DNA of 64,000 nt from Bacillus_BU sp051233475 (lineage in GTDB: Bacteria; Bacillota; Bacilli; Bacillales; Cytobacillaceae). The notes under the pieces were generated by a model. It was not told the DNA's origin. It was given only the letters and a program-made list of their open reading frames with translations, and searched no databases. The position numbers and the translations under genes were made by a program. Numbering within the stretch: position 1 is the first letter of the stretch; each line of letters starts with the position of its first letter. The stretch spans positions 124,001 through 188,000 of the forward strand of contig NZ_JBKFGH010000020.1 in NCBI RefSeq assembly GCF_051233475.1, given 5' to 3'. This document shows positions 8,425-16,954 of the stretch, one piece after another.

Positions 8425-10020
8425 TTGAAAAAATCTGACGTAATGATTATTGGCAGCGGGATTGCGGCATTGCAATTGGCGCACCATCTTAGCGCGGATA
8501 AGAATGTGATGATACTCACAAAGTCGAATATAAAAGCTAGTAACTCTTCTTTAGCCCAAGGGGGTATTGCTGCCTCTGTTGGTTCGGACGATCATTTTTA
8601 TAATCATGGCAAAGATACAATGGAAGCGGGCCGATTTCATAATAATGAAGAGGTTGTTTTACAAGTAGTGAGTGAAGCCCCTCAGTTAATTTATGAACTT
8701 CGAGATGCTGGTTGTCCGTTTGATGAAGCACCTTCAGGACAATTAATTTTGGGGATGGAAGGTGCGCACAGCAGAAACCGAATCGTCCATTCCGGTGGTG
8801 ATGCTACAGGGAAGCACGTCATTGATTTCCTTGTCGAAACATTAACCAACAATGTATCTGTCATTGAAAATATATTTGTATACGAATTGCTTTTGAATGA
8901 TAAAGAGGAATGCATTGGCGTAAAGGCAAAGGATCAGGATGGAGAAATTCAGTATTTTTATGCTGACCATATAGTCATTGCCACAGGAGGCTGTGGTTAT
9001 TTGTATAGTCTTTCGTCAAGCAGTCCTACCGTTACAGGGGATGGAATTGCGATGGCTTTTCTTTCCGGTGCAGAAATAGCAGACATGGAATTTATTCAAT
9101 TTCATCCAACCATGCTTGTAAAAAATGGAGAAGTAAAGGGGTTAATTTCTGAAGCGGTGCGAGGCCAAGGTGCTAGATTAGTAACAAAAAGCGGCACTGC
9201 CATTATGGCGGAGGTACATCCATTAAAAGATTTAGCCCCCCGCCATATTGTTTCACAAACCATTTTTGATTACATCCAAAGCGGTGAAGAGATTTTTCTT
9301 GATATTACTTCAATTGATCGATTTGAAGAGAAGTTTCCAACTATCACTGCTCTTTGTTTGGAAAATCAAATTGACCTCAAAGGTGGTTTGATCCCTGTTG
9401 TTCCAGGAAGCCACTTTCTTATGGGTGGGATAAAAGTAAACATGGACGGTCAGACGAACATTAGTGGTCTTTATGCGGTTGGAGAGGCAGCTTGTACAGG
9501 ACTTCATGGAGCCAATCGACTCGCCAGTAACTCATTATTAGAAGGATTGTCATTCGGAAAGCGGTTGGCGTTATTTTTAAATAAATTTGAATCAAAACAA
9601 AATACAATCGGAATTCCATTTCATAATCAACATGGAACGGTTAGCCCTGTGGCTATTCCGGATCTCACTGAATTAAGAAAAAAGATGATGGAGCGGGTTG
9701 GAATTGTTCGTACGGAAAAGGGACTTCAGCAGCAAAAGAATTGGCTTGAAGGATTCTTTCGTCTTGATCAACAACCACCTTCATTAGATGATTGCACTAT
9801 TGATGAAATACAAAGGTTTCTTAGCACGGTGATTGCCTTATTGATTACCGATGCGGCATTGGTGAGAACGGAAAGCAGGGGAGGGCACTTCCGTTTGGAC
9901 TATCCAAGTGAGGACGAAAATTTAGGGAGTAAACAATTAATCTATCAATATTGTAAAGGGAGATTAGCATTAAATGAACACAATAAAGCTAAAGACCATG
10001 CTGGAGCAGTTTTTTCTTGA
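8425..10020 (+). CDS. nadB: L-aspartate oxidase
   Basis: NadB oxidises L-aspartate to iminoaspartate, the first step of de novo NAD synthesis, using FAD. The protein has the dinucleotide-binding start VMIIGSGIAALQLAHHL, the FAD/substrate motif SSLAQGGIAASVG, EFIQFHPTM, and HGANRLASNSLLEGLSFG in the C-terminal FAD part, all diagnostic of the succinate dehydrogenase/fumarate reductase flavoprotein fold. The start is TTG 8425, because AGGAGGG lies eight bases upstream; 36 further in-frame codons reach back into the operator and the nifS leader and do not look like NadB. Length 531 residues is normal. It overlaps nadC by 47 bases, indicating translational coupling in nadB-nadC-nadA. Confidence 0.95.
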   Translation: MKKSDVMIIGSGIAALQLAHHLSADKNVMILTKSNIKASNSSLAQGGIAASVGSDDHFYNHGKDTMEAGRFHNNEEVVLQVVSEAPQLIYELRDAGCPFDEAPSGQLILGMEGAHSRNRIVHSGGDATGKHVIDFLVETLTNNVSVIENIFVYELLLNDKEECIGVKAKDQDGEIQYFYADHIVIATGGCGYLYSLSSSSPTVTGDGIAMAFLSGAEIADMEFIQFHPTMLVKNGEVKGLISEAVRGQGARLVTKSGTAIMAEVHPLKDLAPRHIVSQTIFDYIQSGEEIFLDITSIDRFEEKFPTITALCLENQIDLKGGLIPVVPGSHFLMGGIKVNMDGQTNISGLYAVGEAACTGLHGANRLASNSLLEGLSFGKRLALFLNKFESKQNTIGIPFHNQHGTVSPVAIPDLTELRKKMMERVGIVRTEKGLQQQKNWLEGFFRLDQQPPSLDDCTIDEIQRFLSTVIALLITDAALVRTESRGGHFRLDYPSEDENLGSKQLIYQYCKGRLALNEHNKAKDHAGAVFS

Positions 10021-10813
10021 GGATATGGGGGAGCGGGATATTTCAACCGAACTCATTTTTGGAAAAGAAGAACATGGTGAAATTTCCTTTATTGCCAAGG
10101 ATAACGGAGTTTTTTGCGGCGAAGAAATTATTACTTTAGGGTTTGGTTTATTAAATAATGAAAACCGGGTTGAGCTTTTTGTTCGAGACGGGGATGTGTT
10201 CAAGAAGGGAGAAATCCTTGCAAAAGTCTCTGGTAAAATATCCGATTTATTATCTGGTGAACGAGTTGTCTTGAATCTTGTTCAAAGAATGAGCGGCATT
10301 TCAACATTAACCAGTAAAGCCGTTCTGGAGCTCAACAGCTCTCATACTCGCATTTGTGACACGAGAAAAACAACGCCGGGATTAAGAATGCTCGAAAAAT
10401 ATGCTGTCCGTGTTGGTGGAGGGTTTAATCATCGCTATGGATTATATGATGGGGTCATGATTAAGGATAATCATATTTCCTTTGCGGGCTCGATTACCAA
10501 GGCTGTCGAAAAAGTCCGTTCTCAAATTGGTCATATGGTGAAAATTGAAGTGGAAACAGAGACCCTTGAGCAAGTAAAAGAAGCCATTAGTGCCGGGGCC
10601 GATGTCATTATGTTTGATAACCGAACACCGGAAGAAATAAAAGAATGGATCGAGTTCGTGCCTAAATCGATTATTACAGAAGCATCGGGTGGGATTACAC
10701 TAGATAATATCGCTTCTTACAGCGGAACCGGTGTTGACTACATTTCACTCGGATTTTTGACTCATTCAGCTAAAGCTATTGATATTAGTGTTAAAGTATC
10801 GATCACAGCTTGA
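9974..10813 (+). CDS. nadC: Nicotinate-nucleotide pyrophosphorylase (quinolinate phosphoribosyltransferase)
   Basis: NadC converts quinolinate and PRPP to nicotinate mononucleotide. The 279-residue protein has the family length. Recognised segments are GERDISTELIF near the start, NLVQRMSGISTLT, the substrate-binding CDTRKTTPGLRMLEKYAVRVGGG and DGVMIKDNH, and the phosphate-binding end EASGGITLDNI...GVDYISLGFLTHSA. ATG 9974 has an AAAGGGAGA site and lies inside the end of nadB. nadA follows after 23 bases, so the three steps from aspartate to NaMN are cotranscribed. Confidence 0.95.
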   Translation: MNTIKLKTMLEQFFLEDMGERDISTELIFGKEEHGEISFIAKDNGVFCGEEIITLGFGLLNNENRVELFVRDGDVFKKGEILAKVSGKISDLLSGERVVLNLVQRMSGISTLTSKAVLELNSSHTRICDTRKTTPGLRMLEKYAVRVGGGFNHRYGLYDGVMIKDNHISFAGSITKAVEKVRSQIGHMVKIEVETETLEQVKEAISAGADVIMFDNRTPEEIKEWIEFVPKSIITEASGGITLDNIASYSGTGVDYISLGFLTHSAKAIDISVKVSITA

Positions 10814-10836
10814 TGATACATTCATAGGGGGATATT

Positions 10837-11943
10837 ATGATGAATTTATTTGATACGATTGTAAAACCAACTTCTATTCCCGAAATTTATCGCACCATGA
10901 AACATGAAGAGTTAGAAGAAAAGGTTAGAGAAATAAAAGCAAGACTAGGGAAAAAGTTATTCATTCCAGGCCATCATTACCAAAAGGATGAGGTTATTCA
11001 GTTTGCAGATGCAACGGGTGACTCTTTAAAGCTAGCCCAATATTCTGCTGAAAATAAAGAAGCAGAAGCAATTGTTTTTTGTGGGGTTCATTTTATGGCT
11101 GAAACCGCTGATATTTTGACAACCAATCAGCAAACAGTATATCTGCCTGATATGCGTGCCGGCTGCTCGATGGCTGATATGGCGGATATTTACCAAACAG
11201 AAAGAGCTTGGACAGAATTAACGAGATTATTCGGTGACTCAATGATCCCGTTAACGTATGTAAACTCTACTGCAGCGATTAAAGCGTTTGTCGGACGTTA
11301 TCACGGTGCAACCGTTACCTCCTCAAATGCAGAAAAAATGGTGAAATGGGCTCTCGAGCGTCATAAACGTTTATTATTTTTGCCTGATCAGCATCTTGGT
11401 CGCAATACTGCTTATAATCTTGGCATTAAGCTCGAAGAAATGGCTGTTTGGGATCCAATGACCAATACGCTCGAAGCACAAGTTGAAACTGATAAAATAA
11501 AAGTGATTCTTTGGAAGGGGCATTGCTCTGTCCATGAAAACTTTACAGTAGAAAATATTAAACAGGTTCGTGCAGACTATCCGGAAATGAACATCATCGT
11601 TCATCCGGAATGCCGTCGTGAAGTCGTCGCATTGTCAGACTTTGCCGGCTCAACGAACTATATAATTGATCGTATCCAAGAATCTAAACCAGGCTCAGCG
11701 TGGGCGATTGGAACTGAAATGAATCTGGTTAACCGAATCATTAACCAGTATCCTGACCGCCACATTATTTCTTTGAATCCGCATATGTGTCCTTGTTTGA
11801 CGATGAACCGAATTGACCTTCCGCATTTAGCATGGAGCCTTGATCAAATTGAACAAGGTTCTAGCCACAACATTATTAAAGTGGATGCAGAAATAGCAAA
11901 AGACGCAAAGCTTGCCTTACAACGGATGCTGGATTTAGCGTAA
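10837..11943 (+). CDS. nadA: Quinolinate synthase
   Basis: NadA condenses iminoaspartate with dihydroxyacetone phosphate to quinolinate and needs an oxygen-sensitive [4Fe-4S] cluster. The 368-residue form is the long Bacillus type. Visible marks are FIPGHHYQKDEVIQFAD, the three cysteine contexts RAGCSMAD, HPECRREV and CPCLTMN that supply the cluster ligands, and the substrate triad elements YVNSTAAIKA and GTEMNLVNR. An AGGGGGA site precedes the tandem ATGATG start. The divergent nifS is the expected cluster supplier. Two consecutive hairpins follow. Confidence 0.95.
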   Translation: MMNLFDTIVKPTSIPEIYRTMKHEELEEKVREIKARLGKKLFIPGHHYQKDEVIQFADATGDSLKLAQYSAENKEAEAIVFCGVHFMAETADILTTNQQTVYLPDMRAGCSMADMADIYQTERAWTELTRLFGDSMIPLTYVNSTAAIKAFVGRYHGATVTSSNAEKMVKWALERHKRLLFLPDQHLGRNTAYNLGIKLEEMAVWDPMTNTLEAQVETDKIKVILWKGHCSVHENFTVENIKQVRADYPEMNIIVHPECRREVVALSDFAGSTNYIIDRIQESKPGSAWAIGTEMNLVNRIINQYPDRHIISLNPHMCPCLTMNRIDLPHLAWSLDQIEQGSSHNIIKVDAEIAKDAKLALQRMLDLA

Positions 11944-11947
11944 TAAA

Positions 11948-11970
11948 AATCCCCACATTAAGTGGGGATT
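11948..11970 (+). terminator. First hairpin after nadA
   Basis: AATCCCCAC and GTGGGGATT form nine pairs with a five-base loop, starting four bases after the nadA stop; the trailing tract (CAGATTTTAT) is only partly T-rich. Confidence 0.6.
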
Positions 11971-11980
11971 CAGATTTTAT

Positions 11981-12018
11981 GTCGAGAAAGCTGTATTTTC
12001 TCGGCATTTTTTTATTTT
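11981..12018 (+). terminator. Second hairpin after nadA, strong terminator
   Basis: GTCGAGAAAG pairs with TTTTCTCGGC (two wobbles) across CTGTAT and is followed by ATTTTTTTATTTT. It is the principal nadBCA terminator. Confidence 0.8.
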
Positions 12019-12062
12019 GTGGTGGTGACTGCAAATGGTCCTGTTTCAAAGCTACGTTATTG

Positions 12063-12250
12063 AGCGGACACAGAGGCCCTTATTTTGAAAAAATTACCAT
12101 ACTTCCAGACTTAAGAGGACACAGGAGACCTTATTTACATAAAAAACATTGAATAATGCCAATTTTATATCAAATAACGGATCTGGTGTCCGCTTAGCTT
12201 ATCAAAACAGCCCTTTTTGTGAAAATAGCGGAACGTATGTCCGCCACCAA
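12063..12250. repeat. Four degenerate CGGA...TCCG repeat units
   Basis: Between nadA and the permease gene four related units begin with CGGA/AGGA at 12065, 12116, 12178 and 12230, that is at 51, 62 and 52-base intervals. Units share short arms such as CGGA...TCCGC and the words GGACACAG and CCTTATTT. They look like decayed members of the dispersed short intergenic repeats common in Bacillaceae. No gene is seen in 12019-12298. Confidence 0.55.
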
Positions 12251-12298
12251 ATAATTGCAATTAAAATGCAGGGTTACACCAGCCTCATAGTGTTGTAG

Positions 12299-13633
12299 TT
12301 AACTAGCCTTAGCGAGAGTCTTTTGTTTATTTTTAGAATTTAAGATGGTGTAAACCGGCAGACCGATTAATGCGATAATGATAGACAAAATGGCATCCTT
12401 TGGAGTGTTCATTAATGTGCTGCCCAAAATGTAGATGGCCCCTAAAATCGCAACAATCGGTGTGATTGGAAAAAAAGGCACTTGGTATAATGATGTTTTT
12501 TCAGTATTTCGTTTTCTTAATATAAATACGGCAATGAAGGCTAAACCGTAGAAAGAGAATACCGCAAAAATTGCAATGTCTGAAAGGCGATCAGCACTTC
12601 CAAGCAGCATCATTAAGATGGCGATACCTAGCTGAAGCAAGGTGGCCATCATTGGCGTTTGATATTTAGGATGGATCTTAGCAAATATTTTTGATGCAGG
12701 CAATAAACCGTTTTCTGCCATCGCAAATGTAATACGAGGGAATGTTAACACTTTTCCATTTAAACATCCAAAAATTGAAATTAAAATACCAATTGTTAAT
12801 AGATTTCCGCCCATTTTTCCAAATAGAATCGTAGCGGCCGTGCTTGCAGCATTAGGACCTAATTCAACAATTTTGCTTGCTGGAAGTACATGAAGCATAG
12901 CGATGTTAACCGTTAAATAGGATACGATAACAATTGTAATCCCAGTAATGATCGCTCTAGGCAGTGTTTTACTTGGATTTTTCATTTCTCCAGCCATATA
13001 ACCAACATTCATCCAGCCGTCATAAGCCCATAGTGTCGCTAAAACCGCGGCACCCATACTAAACGAACGGGCATCACCGCTGTCCATATTGAGAATTTGT
13101 ACATCCCCTTGGAAAATACCAAATGATGCAATTAATGCGATCGGAATTAATTTACCAATTGTTGAAACTGTTTGGATAAACCCTCCGTACTGTGTACCTA
13201 AAATATTCATAAATCCTAGGAATAGAACAGTGATGATTCCGATATAAATATAGCTGCTTTCTGAAAAGCCAAAAAGCGCTGCTACTAATGAGCCGAAGTA
13301 TAAGCCAAGTGCACCCATAATGGCAGGGCCATAAATAAGTGTCTGCACCCAGCCGCATAGAAAGCCCCACATTTTGCCGTAAACCTCTTCAATATAAGCA
13401 TATAAGCCGCCTGTTTTCGGGATCTTTACGCTAACCTCTGCAATGGTTAAACCACTTGCGAGAGTAATGATTCCTCCGATTACCCATGCCCATAATGCTA
13501 GTGTGGAATTACCTGTTGCAGAAATAACGATTCCTGGCTTCATAAAGATTCCGGAACCGATAACTGTTCCAACCACTAATGAAGTAGCAACAGCAAATCC
13601 AACATTTTTTTTCAAATGCGCTTCAGTATTCAT
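12299..13633 (-). CDS. APC-superfamily amino acid permease (SteT/YkbA-like)
   Basis: This 444-residue transporter belongs to the LAT-type branch of the amino acid-polyamine-organocation superfamily. The first helix carries ATSLVVGTVIGSGIFMKPG, the substrate-binding GSG(I)F motif, followed by KIPKTGGLYAYIEEVYG. About 12 hydrophobic segments are visible. The pattern resembles the B. subtilis serine/threonine exchanger SteT (YkbA), but the substrate cannot be fixed. TAGGAGAAGG precedes ATG 13633. The gene stands alone, between the repeat region and the divergent helicase gene. Confidence 0.82.
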   Translation of the reverse strand: MNTEAHLKKNVGFAVATSLVVGTVIGSGIFMKPGIVISATGNSTLALWAWVIGGIITLASGLTIAEVSVKIPKTGGLYAYIEEVYGKMWGFLCGWVQTLIYGPAIMGALGLYFGSLVAALFGFSESSYIYIGIITVLFLGFMNILGTQYGGFIQTVSTIGKLIPIALIASFGIFQGDVQILNMDSGDARSFSMGAAVLATLWAYDGWMNVGYMAGEMKNPSKTLPRAIITGITIVIVSYLTVNIAMLHVLPASKIVELGPNAASTAATILFGKMGGNLLTIGILISIFGCLNGKVLTFPRITFAMAENGLLPASKIFAKIHPKYQTPMMATLLQLGIAILMMLLGSADRLSDIAIFAVFSFYGLAFIAVFILRKRNTEKTSLYQVPFFPITPIVAILGAIYILGSTLMNTPKDAILSIIIALIGLPVYTILNSKNKQKTLAKAS

Positions 13634-13676
13634 GATGTCCTTCTCCTAGGTACAGATGTATTTAAGCTCTAAACGA

Positions 13677-13685
13677 ATTATAGCA
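13677..13685 (-). promoter_or_regulatory. Extended -10 promoter element of the permease gene
   Basis: On the minus strand TGC-TATAAT forms an extended -10 box about 45-50 bases before ATG 13633. The -35 position is poor (TTATTC), which an extended -10 promoter can tolerate. Confidence 0.5.
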
Positions 13686-13902
13686 TATATATTTTTGTAG
13701 AATAATTTTGAGAAAATTTATTTTATTAATTTTTGTGAATAAAAATTCAGAAAAAAGCATGTTTTTCGATTGTTAGAATTAGCAGTATTTATTTTATTAA
13801 TATAATGAAAAAGGGCGTAAGGTTGCATGTTTTAGAAAAATAAGCAAGAATACATACTAACAGTATTCGTCTATGCAGGAGTGCGTAGAAAAGGAGACCA
13901 AA

Positions 13903-16470
13903 ATGAATTCATTACTATCCATTTATCCCCAAGCGATAGATCATACGAAAAAGAAGGTACTAGAGGACATCGATCGATATTTGGAAAAAAGGGATGCGCT
14001 GCCATCTTTTGAGCAATTTCGAAGCGACCGCTCCTATTTTCTTGAGCAAATTTGGATAAACGTTTGGATTAATAAAGCGTCCAATTCCATTACTAAAAAA
14101 GAAAAAAAGTCATTTCTAACGGAGCGAGGATTTGAGGTAGACGGTGTAGACCGAAAGCTGGTCAATCAATTGTTTCGAACTGAAATTCGTACCTATCAGC
14201 CGTTTGATGTATTAACTTGGATCGATTCGGTATTCCTTCATCATGAAGAAGAATGGAAGGAGCGGTACGATACCGCACGTGAAAATTTTTTTATCAAAAT
14301 CGAGGAAGTGCGATTAGCTGAACAAACCAAAAAGATAAAGGAAGAAATATTAGTAGTAGCAGAGGATTTCCTGCGGAAAGAGTATTTGCGGTTATATTTA
14401 TATATTCGGTTTTATGTTGTCAATCAAATTGCAAATGATCTGGAACGAAATCCAAAATACGATATTACAAAATCGCATCAGGTCGAAAAACTAACGGTAA
14501 TCGATGACACTATGACTAAAGAGGATTATCGACTCGTGTCCGATTTTTTTGATGAATTAACCGGTGGTATTCAAGAAGCCTTTCATTGGGGCAGAAACTA
14601 TTATGAATACGAGACGTATTATTCGCTTTATGAAAACTTGATAACTGAATATTTATTTGAAATAGCTCCTGATTTTATCATGAATCATTCTTCAAAAATG
14701 AGGAAGCTTTATGAGAAAACCAATGAACATTCTAAAAGGTTACCAAATTTGATCGAGATTATTTCGGAACTGCTGTTTGACCTTGCAGAGGATTATACTG
14801 CTTTTATTCAAGAAGAATATTTATTAGACCTCATCAAACTTAGAGCTGTACCGTTTGATGAAATCATGCACCGCGACATGTTTGAACATGATCTTGAGGA
14901 ACGAGAAAGACGTCAGGCTGAGGAACAGGCTGAACTCGAGCGGAAGCAGCAGGAAGAAGCCAGAATCATTACAAATGTTTTTGGAATCGAATACAGTCCT
15001 GGTGTTGGGCGGAATATTCAATTTGTATTGCATATTGGGGAAACAAACACAGGGAAAACTCACCAAGCACTGACAAGAATGAAGGAAGCAAGCAGTGGAT
15101 TATATCTTGCCCCGCTTAGGCTGTTGGCACTTGAAGTATTTGATAAGTTAAATGCGGAGGGAGTGCCTTGTTCGTTAAAAACAGGAGAAGAGGAGAAGTT
15201 GGTCCCTGAAGCCTCTCACATTTCATGTACGGTCGAAATGTTTCATGAAAAAGAACATTATGAAGTGATTGTCATTGATGAAGCGCAAATGATTGCCGAT
15301 AAAGACCGCGGCTTCTCCTGGTATAAAGCGATCACTAAAGCAAATGCCCGGGAAGTTCATATTATAGGAAGTCGAAATATTAAAGAGCTTCTCCTTCAGT
15401 TATTGGGTGATGCCAAGGTTGAGCTGCATGATTACAGCCGGGACATACCGCTTGAGGTCGAAGGAAGTGAATTCAAACTTTCGAACACAAAAAAGGGAGA
15501 TGCTCTCGTTTGTTTTTCAAGAAGAAAAGTGCTGGAAACGGCGGCAAAGCTTCAACGTATGAAGCTTTCTGTCAGTATGATATATGGAAGTATGCCTCCA
15601 GAGACACGTAAAAAGCAAATCCAGCGTTTCAACGAAGGGGAAACGACTGTCATTGTTTCCACGGACGCGATTGGAATGGGATTAAACCTGCCAATTCGTC
15701 GTATTGTTTTTCTTGAAAATGAAAAGTTTGATGGAACAAGAAGGAGACGTTTAACCTCTCAGGAAGTTAAGCAAATTGCCGGTAGAGCGGGACGAAAAGG
15801 GATTTATAACGTCGGGAAAGTGGCCTTTATAAGTGACATTAACACAATGAAAAAGCTGCTTCAGCAGGAAGATCAACCTGTCCTAACCTTCACGGTGGCT
15901 CCAACAAATGCTGTTTTTGAACGGTTTCAAAAATATTATCATGATCTCGGAACATTCTTTGAGCTTTGGGATAAATTCGAAAGCCCGAAAGGCACGAAAA
16001 AAGCAAGCTTAGCGGAAGAGCGTGAACTGTACAGGATGATTCGCGGGACGGAAATCGAGGCGCGTCTTTCATTAATGGATCTTTACGGATTTTTGCATCT
16101 GCCTTTTTCATCAAAAGAGGTTGAGTTGAAAAATCAATGGAGAAAAACAATCTATGCCATTATCGAAGGCCGAGATCTTCCCGAACCTATTATTAAAAAG
16201 AAGAGCCTTGAGGAACTTGAGCTTAGCTATAAAGCCATTGGGCTCCATCTTTTATTTCTTTATCGCTTAGAGAGACGAACGGAAGCCCATTATTGGGAGC
16301 GAGTAAGGGAAGAGATTAGTGATGATGTTCATGAGCACTTAAAGCATGAAATTAAAGATTTCAAAAATAAATGCAAGCGTTGTGGCCGCAACTTGCCGTT
16401 TGACTTTCAATTTCCAATTTGCGATTCCTGTCATTCAGCAAGGTATCGACGAGACTATGATGATTATTAA
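13903..16470 (+). CDS. Suv3-like superfamily 2 RNA helicase with C-terminal zinc ribbon
   Basis: The 855-residue protein has a large N-terminal region (residues 1-365) without a recognised domain, ending in a charged Glu/Arg/Gln coiled coil (about 330-355). The helicase core follows. Motif I is GETNTGKT near 379, motif II is DEAQ near 460, motif III is the IIGSRN region, and motif VI is QIAGRAGRKG near 625. The GETNTGKTHQAL form and the MYGSMPPETRKKQ motif IV region are those of Suv3, the mitochondrial degradosome RNA helicase. The C-terminus carries CKRC...CDSC (about 824-843), a probable zinc ribbon not typical of Suv3. ATG 13903 is set by AAGGAG nine bases upstream. A role in RNA turnover is inferred from the family only. 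Confidence 0.8.
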   Translation: MNSLLSIYPQAIDHTKKKVLEDIDRYLEKRDALPSFEQFRSDRSYFLEQIWINVWINKASNSITKKEKKSFLTERGFEVDGVDRKLVNQLFRTEIRTYQPFDVLTWIDSVFLHHEEEWKERYDTARENFFIKIEEVRLAEQTKKIKEEILVVAEDFLRKEYLRLYLYIRFYVVNQIANDLERNPKYDITKSHQVEKLTVIDDTMTKEDYRLVSDFFDELTGGIQEAFHWGRNYYEYETYYSLYENLITEYLFEIAPDFIMNHSSKMRKLYEKTNEHSKRLPNLIEIISELLFDLAEDYTAFIQEEYLLDLIKLRAVPFDEIMHRDMFEHDLEERERRQAEEQAELERKQQEEARIITNVFGIEYSPGVGRNIQFVLHIGETNTGKTHQALTRMKEASSGLYLAPLRLLALEVFDKLNAEGVPCSLKTGEEEKLVPEASHISCTVEMFHEKEHYEVIVIDEAQMIADKDRGFSWYKAITKANAREVHIIGSRNIKELLLQLLGDAKVELHDYSRDIPLEVEGSEFKLSNTKKGDALVCFSRRKVLETAAKLQRMKLSVSMIYGSMPPETRKKQIQRFNEGETTVIVSTDAIGMGLNLPIRRIVFLENEKFDGTRRRRLTSQEVKQIAGRAGRKGIYNVGKVAFISDINTMKKLLQQEDQPVLTFTVAPTNAVFERFQKYYHDLGTFFELWDKFESPKGTKKASLAEERELYRMIRGTEIEARLSLMDLYGFLHLPFSSKEVELKNQWRKTIYAIIEGRDLPEPIIKKKSLEELELSYKAIGLHLLFLYRLERRTEAHYWERVREEISDDVHEHLKHEIKDFKNKCKRCGRNLPFDFQFPICDSCHSARYRRDYDDY

Positions 16471-16481
16471 ATAAAAGTGTG

Positions 16482-16519
16482 GAGGAATCTGACCGTAATT
16501 CGGTTGGATTCCTTTTTTG
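16482..16519 (+). terminator. Terminator of the Suv3-like helicase gene
   Basis: AGGAATCTGACCG pairs with CGGTTGGATTCCT (two wobbles, five-base loop) and is followed by TTTTT. It precedes the repeat array, so the array should lie outside the helicase transcript. Confidence 0.85.
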
Positions 16520-16577
16520 TTTAACAATATGCTTGGTCTGGAGTGGGGCTCTTGTTGATTTGTGTAAACTTATAAAA

Positions 16578-16631
16578 AAGTCCTTGAGTAGGGGGTATCA
16601 AGGACAAAAAGTCGTGGGGAAGCTATGGAAA
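16578..16631 (+). repeat. Isolated first unit of the hairpin repeat (type B)
   Basis: One unit with GTCCTTGAG...TATCAAGGAC and the linker AAAAGTCGTGGGGAAGC precedes the type A block. It matches the type B array that resumes at 16955, so the type A block looks inserted into an older type B array. Confidence 0.85.
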
Positions 16632-16635
16632 TGGA

Positions 16636-16954
16636 GGGAACAATCAGAGCGTGAATGTGCCCGCAGACGTCAAAAAAAGGCCACAGAGGGAACGATCAGA
16701 GCGTGAATGTGCCCGTGGACGTCTGAAAAGAGCCACGGAGGGAACAATCAGAGCCTGAATGTGCCCGCAGACGCCTGAAAAGAGCCAAAGTGGGAACGAT
16801 CAGAGCGTGAATGTGCCCGCAGACGTCTGAAAAGAGCCACGGAGGGAACAATCAGAGCGTGAATGTGCCCGCAAACGCCTGAAAAGAGCCAAAGTGGGAA
16901 CAATCAGAGCGTGAATGTGCCCGCAAACGTCAAAAAAACGCCCCAGAGGGAACA
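16636..16954 (+). repeat. Type A tandem repeat, six 52-nt units plus a partial seventh
   Basis: Units start at 16636, 16688, 16740, 16792, 16844 and 16896, with a seventh cut short after 16948, at a strict 52-base period. The consensus begins GGGAACAATCAGAGCGTGAA, continues TGTGCCCGCAGACGTCTGAA and ends AAGAGCCACGGA. GGGAACA and TGTGCCC can pair with one mismatch, giving a weak hairpin. Substitutions are scattered and there are no indels. There are no unique spacers, so this is not CRISPR. Small open frames in this region are by-products of the period. Confidence 0.95.
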
